Source of the DNA: Agapetus fuscipes
Taxonomy: Eukaryota > Arthropoda > Insecta > Trichoptera > Glossosomatidae
DNA length: 64,000 nt
Assembly (NCBI GenBank): GCA_951799405.1
Contig: OX637342.1
Location: 1,240,001-1,304,000, forward strand
Direction: 5' to 3'
Shown: one piece after another, positions 9,866-20,299 of the stretch
Numbering within the stretch: position 1 is the first letter of the stretch
How the letters are laid out: each line of letters begins with the position of its first letter
Position numbers and translations under genes: made by a program
The notes under the pieces: model-generated
What the model was told of the DNA's origin: nothing
The model's input: only the letters and a program-made list of their open reading frames with translations
The model's database searches: none

Positions 9866-10560
9866 CTACAGGGCACTGCCTTTTTAAGAGGATGGCGACC
9901 AGCAGAGACAAATGGCTGGTACAACAAGGCACTGCCTTTACAATAAAATGGCGACCAGCAGAGAAAAATGGCTGGTGCAACAAAGCACTGCCTTTACAAT
10001 AAAATGGCGACCAGCAGAGACAAATGGCTGGTACAACAAGGCACTGCCTTTTTAATAAAATGGCGACCAGCAGAGACAAATGGCTGGCAAAGAAAGGCGA
10101 TGCCCTTGCAAGAGGATGGTGACCATTTAATCTAATCTAAAAGCAAATATATCTAACATGGGGGATTCATATTATATGCATTTCACTAGCAGACACATGT
10201 GAACCTATATCATAAGCACCCAAATCTCAAATGAACATACACCCTGCAGCTATTGTCGACCTTTCCTGAAACAGGGGTGACATTGGCAAAGTGAACCATT
10301 TTCTACAGCGTGGGTGGTCAGCCTCATACCAACCTACAACTTAAAGTAACACTGCCTTTACAAGAAGGTAACGACCAGCAGAGATAAATGGCTAGCACAA
10401 CAAGGCAGAGACAAATGGCTAGCACAACAAGGCACTGCCTTTACAATAGGATGAGGACCAGTTTAGAAAAATTGCTAGCACAATTAGGCACTGCCTTTAC
10501 AAGAGGATGGCAACCAGCATAGACAAAATATGCCACGCACAATAAGGCACTGCCTTTGAG
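9866..10560 (+). repeat. 56-bp minisatellite, split by Rep-1
   Basis: The units read AAGGCACTGCCTTTACAATA, then AAATGGCGACCAGCAGAGAC, then AAATGGCTGGTACAAC. About four and a half good copies lie at 9866-10130. Three to four more decayed ones lie at 10347-10560, with a Rep-1 between. A unit length that is not a multiple of three argues against a protein repeat. Confidence 0.85.
10130..10346 (-). mobile_element. Rep-1 copy inserted in the minisatellite
   Basis: Starts TCTAATCTAAAAGC on the plus strand (the tail) and ends ACCAACCTACAACTTAAAG (the head). It belongs to the subfamily with GGGGATTCAT next to the tail. The array on both sides shows that the insertion came after the array had formed. 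Confidence 0.85.
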
Positions 10561-10940
10561 AAGATATTGACGGCCAATTACGGGAAATCATTGTTTGTTT
10601 TAAAAAAATGTAAATTTATTATCCATTTCACACACATTTTTAGATAGCGAGACTTCACAAAATCAATAACACAAAACATTAAAGTAATTTATGGTTTTAT
10701 TTCAGTTAGCACACAGCTGTAATTCCATGCACTAAATCTCGTGTATTTTTTGCTCGCGAGCTCAACAGGTCTCATTGAATCTTTGTTATATATTGTCTAC
10801 GTAGCACTCAATCTTCTGACCGTATGATTAAAGTAAAGAACATTCTTGTAGAATACGCGGGTCATCCAGAAAGCAAGGTAAAAAAAAGCGAAGATTTTCT
10901 GAAATTTCAATATTTATTTGCAGGGTATTTGCAGAGTAGG
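10561..10940. other. Unassigned AT-rich DNA
   Basis: No frame or repeat recognised. Confidence 0.35.
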
Positions 10941-10945
10941 TATGT

Positions 10946-11072
10946 ATGAAGAAGGTGATGAATATTGAGGAAATGAAAGTGATTTGTAAGGACAGAAAAA
11001 AGTGGAGGCGCATCTGCGGAGGTACCGGCCACCCCAAGTGGAACGGCGCCAGGATACAGTACAGTACAAGGT
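10946..11072 (+). mobile_element. LINE-A-like 3' end
   Basis: Encodes MKKVMNIEEMKVICKDRKKW RRICGGTGHP, corresponding to the last residues of the LINE-A protein (KKLMDMNELKEVCKDRKKWR..GSGHP). It is followed by a GTACA-repeat tail (ATACAGTACAGTACAAGG). Strongly 5' truncated. Confidence 0.75.
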
Positions 11073-11099
11073 TTGTGTTTATTTAAGGCAGGTGTGCCC

Positions 11100-11400
11100 A
11101 TACTTTTTCTTGAGGAGATCGACCTAGCAAAAATTTATGAATAGGAGATCGACATTCTAACTGTTTAGCCCACAAAATATAAGTCATAATTCATAATGTA
11201 TAAATATTTATTAAGAAAAAAATTAGCAAAAGTAAAACTACATTGAGTGCAAAATGTCAAATCAGTTTTAGGGTCGATCACTGATATTTTAGCTATCCTC
11301 GGCGATCGACCTTAAAACCTCCCGCGATCGACCGTATGGGCACCTCTGATTTAAGGTTGGGACTTTAATTTGTCAACACACATGCAGCATTTGTGTTAAT
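11100..11400. other. Unassigned DNA with a short internal inverted motif
   Basis: GGAGATCGACCTAGC at 11115 and GCGATCGACCTTAAAACC near 11300 hint at a decayed transposable element. No frame was found. Confidence 0.3.
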
Positions 11401-11404
11401 GTTT

Positions 11405-11690
11405 CAATGTTATAACATCATTATCAAGAGCGCAACTGATGGAGCTGGTAAGCTAATGTGCAAGCTACGGGCACATGTATTTCCAGCTTAACAGATCAAA
11501 AATTACAAATGTGAGCCCCTTTCTTCACCCCACCACAGCTCCGCTATCTTAAACTTCATGCGAAATATTCACATGTGTAATTTTAGATTCATTGGTTGTC
11601 TTCTTGATAATGATGTGAAAACATCGAAAGCGCTCAAGAAATGTAATCAACTTTGAAAAAAATCTGTGTGGTTTATTTTTAAATTATTAA
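11405..11690. repeat. Decayed element with inverted ATCATTATCAAGAGCGC words
   Basis: ATAACATCATTATCAAGAGC (11412) recurs inverted at 11605 as TTCTTGATAATGATGTG, followed by CATCGAAAGCGCTCAAG. A related phrase is at 2205-2225 next to the Rep-2 repeat. Confidence 0.45.
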
Positions 11691-12270
11691 TTTAAAACCA
11701 TTCTTCATAATGTCAATACACAAACATTGAAACTTTTAAATAGGTTTGTCTTAAAACAATTTTACAATGTTTTTTGTAAAATGAATTTTGGTGAATGCAT
11801 TTCTTATTATTAATAAATTCAGTGAATAAGAGTTTTAGGCTCACATCTTCATCATTGCACTTTCACGCTAAATAAGCCCATAATAGACAGGGACAAAACG
11901 TCCGGAAGCTGCAGGTCCCACCGACCACGGCAACAAATCCCGGAAAACATCTCTCCAGCATCAAATTCTGTGAATCTTCTGGTCGCCCCTCGTAGATTGT
12001 TTACTAATACAACACTGAGGCAAATGTTCTAACACAAGACGGAGACCAATCTTCGTGTAACACTTGCTTTATCTGCGAGAGGATTTTTCTCGCGGATGCT
12101 TTACGCGCCCTCTTGCTGCCATTCTTTAAAAGTTAATTCAAGTCCAAAGTAACACGGCTGGCTTATTCTGAACCCCAGCTCACTTTCAACGCGTTAGCTA
12201 ATTTTTTAAGGTTTTGTATTATTATTGAAATACGAGTATTACTCTGAAGAAACCCATTACAGAAGTGGGT
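11691..12270. other. Unassigned DNA
   Basis: AT-rich, with a more GC-balanced part at 11870-12130. No coherent frame or recognised repeat. Confidence 0.3.
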
Positions 12271-12282
12271 GACATGTCCGGA

Positions 12283-12375
12283 AACTCCAGCCTTTGCTAT
12301 AGGTCCGAGAATTTGATGAAGCATTTTGTTCTCAAAGACCTGGAGAGATGTCTCTTTTTTTTTAGTCAGACTCGA
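12283..12375 (-). pseudogene. LINE fragment (RTE-like C-terminal region)
   Basis: Within a 95-codon minus frame, SSLTKKKETSLQVFENKMLH QILGPI matches the pattern (LRVFE.K.LR.I.GP) of the region after the reverse transcriptase in many RTE-like elements. The rest of the frame is not recognisable. Old remnant. Confidence 0.5.
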
Positions 12376-12760
12376 CAATGGAAGAATACATCTTTGATTT
12401 TGGGGCGCGGAAGGCGCTTTTACAATCAATGATTTTCGCCGACAGGCCAAATTCCTATATTTTTTTGAGGAAGCTACTTTTTATAAACGAGTAACATATT
12501 AAAAGCCTTATTTATTATTAAATCATTTATGCGGAAAAACAGTAGGTACAGTAAATAGAAATACATTGATTAACTGACCCCAAAAATATATTTTAAAAAG
12601 TAACGCACAAAACTGTTTTCATACAAATCCTTTAAGTTTCAATTTTCACATAAATCATTTGATAATAAAAAAAAGTTTTTACTTAGTTTACTTATTTGAA
12701 GTACAAAAAACTTTGTCAAAAAATATTATTTTTTTAAGGCCAGATAGCGAAAATCACATC

Positions 12761-12817
12761 ACTGTTTCTGGCCAGGTAGAATAGGTTGGTGAATTGCATT
12801 ATTTCTCTTCACTGATA
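12761..12817 (+). mobile_element. SINE-C 3' fragment
   Basis: TGTTTCTGGCCAGGTAGAAT, then AGGTTGGTGAATTGCATT, is nearly identical to the end of SINE-C at 61387-61437. The tRNA-like head is absent. Confidence 0.65.
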
Positions 12818-12820
12818 TTT

Positions 12821-13064
12821 CCTTGACTGATTGCGGCTGACCACCCATACTGTAAAAAATGGTTCACTTTGCCAATGTCACCCTTGCTTCAGGGAAGGTC
12901 GGCAAGAGTTGCAGGGCTTATGTTCATTTGAGATTGAGTTTTTTATATTGTAGGTCCACATGCGGCATGTGTAAGCGCGAAATTATGCATGTCTGCTTGT
13001 GGGAATGCATTTAGTATGAATCTCAAATGATACATATCTTTGCAGCTTAGATTTAGATTTAGAC
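12821..13064 (+). mobile_element. Rep-1 copy with ATTTAG-repeat tail
   Basis: Runs from CCTTGACTGATTGCGGCTGA to GCAGCTTAGATTTAGATTTA. It belongs to the subfamily with GATTGAG and AAATTATGCATGTCTGCTTG. About 12 bp of the head (ATAGGTTGGTAT) are altered. Confidence 0.85.
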
Positions 13065-13099
13065 AAATCTATTTTAATTTATAAAAAAACGTATGTTTA

Positions 13100-13500
13100 A
13101 TTTCCACAGTTTTTTTTGCAACTCTTTAGACGTGTTTCATGACTGCTAAGCATTCGCTATGATCCTCGCTCTCTGCATACCGGCGGCGAGCTGTAAATCT
13201 CATCTGACGCCATAATTATTGTCTGCAAGAGACCCAGCGGAAGTTGTACACTGTAAAGAGCCACACAGTATTTGTCTAAAGCAATCCCCGCACTGGTTAT
13301 CTGCGCCTCTTTAGATATTGAGATTAATGTCCGCCATCGCATTCGATGCTGAAGACAGCTCTCAGACCATCGCATAATTCTTATTTTCGTATTTCGGCTC
13401 GTTGGTGATTTTTTGTATTTTTTTCGGATGAAAGTTTTATGAGATTTGCTTTGGGTGACGAAATATGAAATATTTTTTTAAGAGACAGCGAAGACCACCA
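13100..13500. other. Unassigned DNA with one minus-strand frame
   Basis: The 72-codon minus frame at 13157-13375 lies in a GC-balanced stretch. It has no recognisable domain, and I cannot tell a short exon from chance. Confidence 0.3.
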
Positions 13501-13517
13501 CGCCGTTATAATTCGGC

Positions 13518-13560
13518 TTGAAAATGCCTTCTACTCGTGAAGGCGAAACGTCGGCAGATA
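13518..13560 (+). ncRNA. Stem-loop resembling a retroelement hammerhead core (weak)
   Basis: TTGAAAATGCCTTCTACTCG, then TGAAGGCGAAACGTCGGCAG, forms a 6-bp GCCTTC/GAAGGC stem followed by GAAAC. Penelope-like and related retroelements carry hammerhead ribozymes with CUGANGA-stem-GAAA. Here the CUGANGA part is degenerate (TTGAAAA), so activity is doubtful. Confidence 0.25.
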
Positions 13561-13775
13561 AAAAATCTGCATGTAGACCATGGTCATACCCGAAAAACCA
13601 CAAAAAATATATATATATATATATTGCCGACCATGAAAGTGTTAGTGAAAGATTATAACTTTATTTAAATATTGTTTTGTTGGAAATCTATATTTTGTGA
13701 GTGTATTTCCCCTGCAACTTTTGAAAAATTATGGTTCAAATATCGCCACATTAAAAATAAAACTGAATACATACT

Positions 13776-14012
13776 GTACCCTTATTACGAGTTGCAAAAC
13801 TTGAGAAAAGTAAAGTTTACGGAAAATATTAAAGAGTGATTTCTCCCAAAATCTACCGTTTTTGTTTCTTACACTTTATGGTCTTAGCAAAAGAATTACC
13901 TACAGTGATCAAGTTCAAACAAACAAAAACGGCAGATTTTGGAGGAAATCACTCTTTAATAATTGCCGTAAACTTTACATTACTCAAGTTTTGCAACTCG
14001 TACTAAGGGTAC
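13776..14012. mobile_element. M1 palindromic MITE, complete
   Basis: Ends are GTACCCTTATTACGAG and CTCGTACTAAGGGTAC. Arms of about 100 bp pair with each other, including TTGCAAAACTTGAG and AATCTGCCGTTTTTGTTT-type blocks. The centre holds CACTTTATGGTCTTAGC. No coding capacity. Other copies: 25978-26709 and 44834-45078. Confidence 0.85.
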
Positions 14013-14244
14013 TGATTTTATGATTTGAGAAATAATGCATTAATCACTTTATAGATTGTAACTTTTCAAAGTAAGTGAACTAATTATAAGAAAGTACTTG
14101 TGAAAAACTTCTAAACTACAGGATTTTTACAGCTTGTTAGTGTTGTTTCTCGTGCATTTATCTGAGAAACCCATGTTAGCTTAATACGTCACTCATTCAG
14201 TTTTACCTATAAGGTATCGATATCCTTATTTTGAATATTAACCA

Positions 14245-15075
14245 TGTAGTAGGAGATACTCTGGGCAGCCACATCGAGGCGTGACCACCTTCTGGTGAAT
14301 AGAGTACCACTCTCCATAGGAGGTAAGCTAATCCAGCCTTCTGATTCGGTAAGACTTCTAGGAGTCTTACTGGATCGTAACCTGATACTGGATAGGCAAA
14401 TAGATGCCACAATAGCTTCTTCTTTTTTTTCGCTTCGCCAAATAAAGGCAATAAGAAAATGTCTGCCGTCAGATGCGGTTAAGACCCTGGTGAGTGCGTT
14501 AGTGATGTCTCGGATTGACTATTGCTCGACGCTTTATAGTGGTCAGCCGAAGAAACAGTTTAATCGCTTTCAATCTGTGTTGAATTCGGCAGCAAGACTC
14601 ATATTCGGGATTCCCAAATTCGCTCACATCACCCCGCTGTTAAAAAAACTTCATTGGCTTCGTTTCCCGGAGAGGGTGGTCTTCCGTGTTTGTTTAATGG
14701 TATATAAAGCCATCAATGTCTTGGCCCCACCTTATCTGGCTGATATGATTTCACCTGTTGAAATGGGTGTTAGGAGGCAGACACTCAGATCTGCGGGTGA
14801 TGGAGTAGTCAATTTGGTTCAGCCGCGCCGTCAGATTCGTACAAACTTCGGAGACCGCGCTTTCTGTGTTGCGGGGCCGGTGGAGTGGAACAGACTGCCA
14901 CCCGGAGTGAAGAACTCCAAATCTGTGGGTGTATTTCGAGGAGCACTCAAGGCACACTTGTTTAGAAAGTCTTATCCATGATCGGAGAGGGCCCTTGAGG
15001 TGTGACACACACAAAAACGGCGCTCTCTTATCATGTGTAATTTAAAATAAATCAGCCTGTTATTATTATTATTAG
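14245..15075 (+). mobile_element. LINE-2 (CR1/L2-like) 3' copy with ATT tail
   Basis: A 5'-truncated non-LTR element: an open frame to 14981, then a 3' end (GGGCCCTTGAGGTGTGACAC, ACACAAAAACGGCGCTC) and a TTA/ATT-repeat tail at 15059-15075. The same 3' end is found on SINE-A. The second copy at 39166-39936 is closely related. Confidence 0.85.
14253..14981 (+). pseudogene. LINE-2 reverse transcriptase C-terminal region
   Basis: The frame is open from 14253 and reads EILWAATSRRDHL, PSDSVRLLGVLLDRNL, VMSRIDYCSTLYSGQP, LQ/FQSVLNSAARLIFG, HITPLLKKLHWLRFPERVVF, MVYKAINVLAPPYLADM, NFGDRAFCVAGPVEWNRLP and FRGALKAHLF. This order is typical of the region after the reverse transcriptase of CR1/L2-group elements. 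About 240 codons are undisrupted. The catalytic YADD part is missing, so this copy could not act alone. Confidence 0.85.
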
Positions 15076-16020
15076 TAATTTGTAAGATTAATATAAACTA
15101 TTGATTTTTTTTTCTATGGTTTGTGTATTAACTCTGAAAAATCATATTTATTGACTTCTATTAATCTTTGTAGGATTTAGACCTTTCTTGAGGTTTATGT
15201 AAGTGATTTAATTTTTTTTTCAAGTCCTTAAAAGTACCCATTTCTTTCTTGATTTTATCAAACTTCAAAAAATAAAAATAAAACATTTCTTGCACCATTT
15301 TTATTTTCTAAAAAAAACCTGTACAAATTGTTACACTGAAAATAAATAACACAGGATAATATGTAAATGTTAAGAGTGTCCCCCGTATTAATAATGTCAC
15401 CTTTGTCCGTTTATGGTTTGATTTCAAAACATAGGACCTTTACAACTTAAGCCGAGGGTTACACATAACTTAAAATGATATTGCCCCAACATGTATTCAG
15501 ATCAAAAAATAAGTCCACCGTATAAAGGCGGCAAATAGATAAAAGATACCAAACGTTGGGCCTCTCCCCCCGGGAAGCCCTAAATTATTCTAATTTATTT
15601 TATTCAGGTATTAACGTTTAACACATCTAGAAGTGTAACCCTTTGGGATATTCTAAAATGTTATGTCCTAGCCAGAACGATGTATAGGGCTGTAACAACA
15701 AATATATAGTACCTATATGCTTGAATATTCGAATCCATTTATTCGCATTTCGAATCAATGTTGTTATCTTCAAAAAGTGTATCGTAAATCTTAAAGTGAG
15801 AGGAATACACAAGAACTAATGAATTATGACATAAATAGAGTTTCCATAAAATTGTATTCAATAAGTAACCAGGGCATCTAGAAAAAAAAGACGATAAAAT
15901 ACTGACTAGAAAGTGAGCTAACAGAATGTCAAACATGAGTGTGGACTAAGAAAAAAGTGGATCTACATAAATGCTTTTTTTTATTGCAAAATAATGCAAA
16001 TCAAATAAACACTTAGGCCA
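15076..16020. other. Unassigned AT-rich DNA
   Basis: Small minus frames at 15627-15936 show no recognisable content. CTCCCCCCGGG at 15563 is a local GC island of no clear meaning. Confidence 0.35.
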
Positions 16021-16029
16021 GAACAAAAG

Positions 16030-16125
16030 GATGTAAAGATGACTCTTGAAGGAGAGGATTGAAGGAGGCATACGTCGAGAAGGGGAATGAAAAAGGCTGA
16101 GGAAGATAAAGAAGAAGGTACAAGT
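16030..16125 (+). mobile_element. LINE 3' end fragment with GAAGAA tail
   Basis: GGATTGAAGGAGGCATACGT, then GGCTGAGGAAGATAAAGAAG, parallels 59070-59130. The encoded RLKEAYV and the GAA-rich tail are typical of the end of a Jockey/RTE-like retrotransposon. Several indels. Confidence 0.5.
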
Positions 16126-16129
16126 TTGA

Positions 16130-16860
16130 CGAGGCTTTGGCCGCACTAAGTCGATTGGCAACAGAGTAAATGCATTCAATTTTTGTAGAATTCGTACAAC
16201 AAATTCAAAAAAAGTAAAATATGTTATTCATTGAAATTTGTAATTTTTGTACGTTTTTTTTGCTATTCCGCACGGTTGATGTTATTTTAATTTTTTTTCC
16301 TTAAAAGCTCTCATTTTCACAAATGAGAAACCACACTCTTCTTTATTCAGAAAAAAAATATTATTCGGGATAGAAGTCACTTTTCCACGCTAAAAAGCAG
16401 ATTTAATATTTATTGTTGATAAAACAAATACAACGAATAATGCCTACATAGTTAAACAGTTTACCGCTAAATCGAATTCGAATAGTTAATTTTTAAATTC
16501 GAATTCTCTTGACATGCTCCCATCACTCGTTCATACGTGTCGTTTTTGGTAAAAAAGGGCATGTAAGTTATTCACATTGTGGGTTTTATATGGACATGTA
16601 CGAGTAGTGGTGTGGACTGTCCAGTCACAAAGGGAGCCCATACAATCGATTCAAATAAAAACCGAAAACCCTTCACCCAAACACGGACGGATCGAGCGTT
16701 TTACATTTGTAGCACGTTTTATATGAGTACCTAATGATATCTCCTGTACAAATACTGAAGGTATTTTGTGCTCTCAATGTCATAACAGTTGACATTGATA
16801 TTATTTATTTTATCACATTTTTAGGGTGCTTTGTAAAAAAAAGTATATCGGGAATTCCAA
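16130..16860. other. Unassigned AT-rich DNA
   Basis: No recognised repeat or frame. Confidence 0.35.
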
Positions 16861-16865
16861 TACAT

Positions 16866-17102
16866 CGTCCCCCCAGTGGCTTATCGATCATTTAATTCAA
16901 AGATGAACTTTCAATGAGATTGTCATAAGAATCACATTTTACACAATCTGAGCTAAGAAAAAAATGTAAAATTCAATAATGTGAGAGCTGTTTTAAATAT
17001 TTGTAAAATCAATTTCCAATTTTCATAAGACACATCAGTCTAGTACCCATACAAACATTGCTCATGTGAAATAACATCTGATGGACATAATACAAACGAT
17101 GT
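16866..17102. mobile_element. M2 MITE, decayed but near full length
   Basis: The left end CGTCCCCCCAGTGGCTTATC is clear. The subterminal AATCACATTTTACACAATCT and the inner GCTCATGTGAAATAAC (an inverse of the GAGGTAATTTCACATGAGC word) follow. The right end is eroded near 17100. Confidence 0.65.
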
Positions 17103-17218
17103 GTTAGTCGAAAAAATAAATCAATATTAAATATTATACGTTTCAATAGATTTATGATTATTATTTTAAGTAAGGTGATTTCATTAATATTAAATTCATT
17201 TATTTGGATTTTCTGTTA

Positions 17219-17452
17219 CTTGACTTACAGGTTGGTGTGAGGCTGACCTACTATACTGTAAAAAATGATTCACTTCACTCCTGTTTCATGTGAGGTCACT
17301 AAAAGTTACAGGGTTTATGTTCATTTGAGATTTGGATTTTAATTTGTAAGATCAAATGCAGCATTTGTGCTTACAAATTACACGTGTCTGTTTGTGGGCA
17401 TGCATTCAATATGAATTTGAAATGTTTAAATATCGATGCAATGTAGATAGTA
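17219..17452 (+). mobile_element. Rep-1 copy, diverged
   Basis: CTTGACTTACAGGTTGGTGTGAGGCTGACC at the head (first 20 bases are the match core), TTCATTTGAGATTTGG and GTGTCTGTTTGTGGGCATGC in the body. The central hairpin region has been shortened. Confidence 0.8.
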
Positions 17453-17994
17453 GACAGATATACCAATGATCTTTTAAAATATTGTTTTCTTTCTGGTTTA
17501 AATTGTACACCTGCATTCCATCCGACTCGTTTCTGTCCTAATCAGTTTAATCGTAGCTTCCACATGACATTCCATTTTTTCAGAAAACAACAATTTCATT
17601 TTTTCTTTCTTTTTCTCAAATTGGTGTCACGCAAAGTCCTACAATTTACCCTTCTTGTCCATTTAATAACATCGGTGTGGTGCGTTGATTTTTTATTTTT
17701 AAATGACCCTATACTATTTCAACGCAAATATGCAGATGCTCCATCCTACATAAAGTAGGTTTAAATAAACCTACTTTAAGACCAATCTTGCTTAGATAGA
17801 AAGAGAACAAAGGAGCTCCGAGTGTGTCTTTACTGTTAACAGGCAAGTGTGAGAGATGCTGGAATGTTTCTCTGCAATATTAGCATTACTAAAACGTTAT
17901 CTTTGCACGGAAATTGTACACCTTTTAATTGTTTTAATCTGTGAAATTGTTAATACTTGAATTTTCCGTTTTCTTTATTTTTCTCAAGTTCACA

Positions 17995-18201
17995 TTCTTT
18001 GTCAATGACACCCCTGTTTCAGGGAAGGTTGGCAAGAGTTGCAGGGCTTATTTTCATTTGAGATTGTTTTTTTTTATATTGTAGGTCCACATGCGGCATG
18101 TGTGAGCGCGAAATTATGCGTGTCTGCTTGTGGGAATGCATTTAATATGAATCTCAAATGATACATATCTTTGCAGCTTAGATTTAGATTTAGATTTAGG
18201 T
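17995..18201 (+). mobile_element. Rep-1 copy lacking its head, with ATTTAG tail
   Basis: Begins at GTCAATGACACCCCTGTTTC and runs to GCAGCTTAGATTTAGATTTA. The 5' 60 bp are missing. Inserted in one of the degenerate duplications. Confidence 0.8.
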
Positions 18202-18349
18202 ATCATGCAACACCCTTTAATTTGCCCTTCTAGTCTCTCTCATAATATTAGTGTAGTGCAGTGACTTAACTGTTAACAGACGAGCGTGAGAGATAGGTAC
18301 TGGAACATTTATCTACACTATTAGCATTAATGCTAATAGTGTAACTAAA

Positions 18350-18571
18350 ATCAACCCCAGTGCTTGTTTGGCTTATTTACCATTTGATTCAAAGACGACT
18401 TTTAAATGAAAGGATCACATTCAATACAATCTGAATTAAGAAAAAACCCTAAAAAGAGTTTTTTTTTGTATTTTTAAAATCAATTTCCAGTTTTCATAAG
18501 ACACATTGGTCCAGTACACATACAACCATTGCTTTTGTGAAATTTCTTCTTAGACAAACATGCAAGGGGAC
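18350..18571. mobile_element. M2 MITE copy, eroded ends
   Basis: CCCCAGTGCTTGTTTGGCTT at the left. AGACAAACATGCAAGGGGAC at the right is the degenerate inverse. The outermost bases are mutated. Confidence 0.65.
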
Positions 18572-18699
18572 AAAATTTCAACTTTGCGCAAAAATTGTGC
18601 ACATGCATTTTCATTGCTTTAGCCGGTAAATTCTTCATTGTTTCCATTCTCCATTCCTTTGCTTTTTTTTCACATCAGTGTCACGCAAATACCTCCAAT

Positions 18700-18965
18700 T
18701 TGCCCTTGCAGACCCTCTCCTAATATCGGTGTGGCGTCTTCCGACATTGGGACCCAGTCAGAGAGGTGACAAGATTGGATCTCGGGCGTGAGTTAGTGAC
18801 GAGCGAGACGTGAATAAATTCTCCCTCCTCGGACGTACGTATTAAATTAGCCACCTCTGACTTTTATTAGAGGCTCAGGACCGTTACTGTCTTTAGGTAG
18901 TGAAACCTACTCTATTCCATCATGAAGTTCCCAAAACTTTTCGTTACCACACTCTTTTCGGTGAG
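18700..18965. other. GC-balanced segment, possible old LTR or leader
   Basis: CTTCCGACATTGGGACCCAG could be read as an LTR end (..CA) followed by a TGG-initial primer-binding site. There is no second LTR or coding region, so I leave it unassigned. Confidence 0.2.
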
Positions 18966-18976
18966 AAAAATATGTG

Positions 18977-19272
18977 AGGGCCTTAGAATCAACAAGGCAA
19001 GTGTCCCATAAATAGTCTATAGGACACTAGTCCATAGGACACAGTAACCCATAGATAGTCTATGGGACACTAGTCCATAGGACACTAGTCTATAAGATAC
19101 AGTGACCCATAGATAGTCTATAGGACACTAGTCCATAGGACACTAGTTTATAAGATACAGGGTCCCATAGATAGTCTACATATAGGACACTAGTCTATAG
19201 GACACTAGTCTAGAAGATACAGTGTTCCATAGATAGTTTAGAGGACATTTGCCTTTTTGATTCTAATGCCCT
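18977..19272. mobile_element. MITE with about 30-bp inverted ends and palindromic tandem repeats
   Basis: The left end AGGGCCTTAGAATCAACAAG..GTGTCC (18977-19006) is inverted at the right as GGACATTTGCC..GATTCTAATGCCCT (19243-19272). Between them lie about four units of roughly 60 bp rich in CCATAGATAGTCTATAGG and ACACTAGTCCATAGGACAC, which are themselves near-palindromes. Confidence 0.8.
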
Positions 19273-19394
19273 AATGTTTTTTAAGGAAACAAGCATTTTT
19301 TGTTGAAAAATTAATTGAATCGTTGCTTTAAAATTAGCGTAAATATATTGTACTATTTTATAAACTTTTAAACTAAGAACCTATGCTTTCCTTG

Positions 19395-19627
19395 AATAAT
19401 CAGTTGGTATGAGGCTGACCACTCCTAATGTAATTTTTTTTTCACTTTTAGAAGGTCGGCAAAAGTTGCAGGGTGTAAGTTCATTTGAGGCTTGGATCTT
19501 GATTTTTAGGTATCTACACATGCACCGTTTGTAAGCCCAAACTTACACGTGTCTGTTTGTGGGCATGCATTTAATATTAAATTTAAATAATATAACATAA
19601 TATCTTGGTAACTTAGATTATGGATTT
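19395..19627 (+). mobile_element. Rep-1 copy, diverged
   Basis: CAGTTGGTATGAGGCTGACC head and AACTTAGATTATGGATTTT end. About 20 bp around the hairpin are deleted. Confidence 0.75.
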
Positions 19628-19629
19628 TA

Positions 19630-19990
19630 TCTGGATTTTTTTTAGCACACGTTTTCTAAAAATGATGGTGGTATTCATAAAGAAAATTTAGAACAAAAGT
19701 GCAACCATTGACAGCAATGCCATAACTTTTTTATGACTCGTGACTTCTGCCATGTAACGAATGGATTCCACCTGCGGCACACAATTTGGAAACCATGACA
19801 CCAAGGTGGTGTATCGAACCTGCTGAACAGCGATTGGCTATGCGTGCGTACATTTTGATGCCACCAAACAAACCTGGAAGTATCAATAACAGAGCTGGTT
19901 GAACAAACCGTCTGTGAGAGAAAAACTATAGCGACAAATTAATTAAATTCTGATTTCGCTCCGATTGATTACGCTTCTAAAACGCTGCTA
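19630..19990. other. Unassigned DNA
   Basis: No frame or recognised repeat. 19740-19870 is GC-balanced. Confidence 0.3.
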
Positions 19991-19994
19991 AGCT

Positions 19995-20092
19995 ACACAT
20001 GTGATGTTACTTCTTGCCGCGTTTTCCCCGAAAGGGTCGCATGCGGTGAGTTGTACCTATTTATTTTTACAGGATAGGGGGCCAAACGCTTC
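19995..20092 (-). mobile_element. SINE-B 3' fragment
   Basis: The plus strand shows TTACTTCTTGCCGCGTTTTC, CCCGAAAGGGTCGCATG and CCTATTTATTTTTACAGG, the inverse of the SINE-B 3' end. Confidence 0.7.
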
Positions 20093-20299
20093 AGTTGTTC
20101 CTTTTGGACGGTTGTTCCTACTGAAAAAAAAAAAAAAAGTTCCAAAGAAGTTGGAATAAAATTAGTTACGAACCAATCATAAGATTGAAACAGAAGGAAA
20201 ATGACACCTCAATAAACTCAGTACACATTTGAGTTTTTAATTTTTTTCTCGACGGGCAAACATCACGCTTGTATAGAACTGCGGTCCTCAGCAACCAAT

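Larger units (their letters stand above)
17500..18745. repeat. Degenerate direct duplications
   Basis: A block with TTGTACACCTGCATT, TTTTCTCAAATTGGTGTCAC, GCAAAGTCCT..TTTGCCCTT and ATCGGTGTGGTG occurs at about 17500-17690, at 17890-18260 (with Rep-1 inside) and at 18590-18740. The M2 copies at 16866 and 18350 belong to the same duplicated arrangement. No coding content. Confidence 0.55.

Noticed and set aside
9837..10079. Protein repeat on the minus strand (80 codons with a repeating pattern)
   Set aside because: The 56-bp minisatellite unit is not a multiple of three and is open in several frames. The frame is a by-product of the array.
18720..18960. LTR end and primer-binding site at CTTCCGACATTGGGACCCAG
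   Set aside because: No second LTR, no clear 5' LTR border and no coding sequence, so it stays unassigned.
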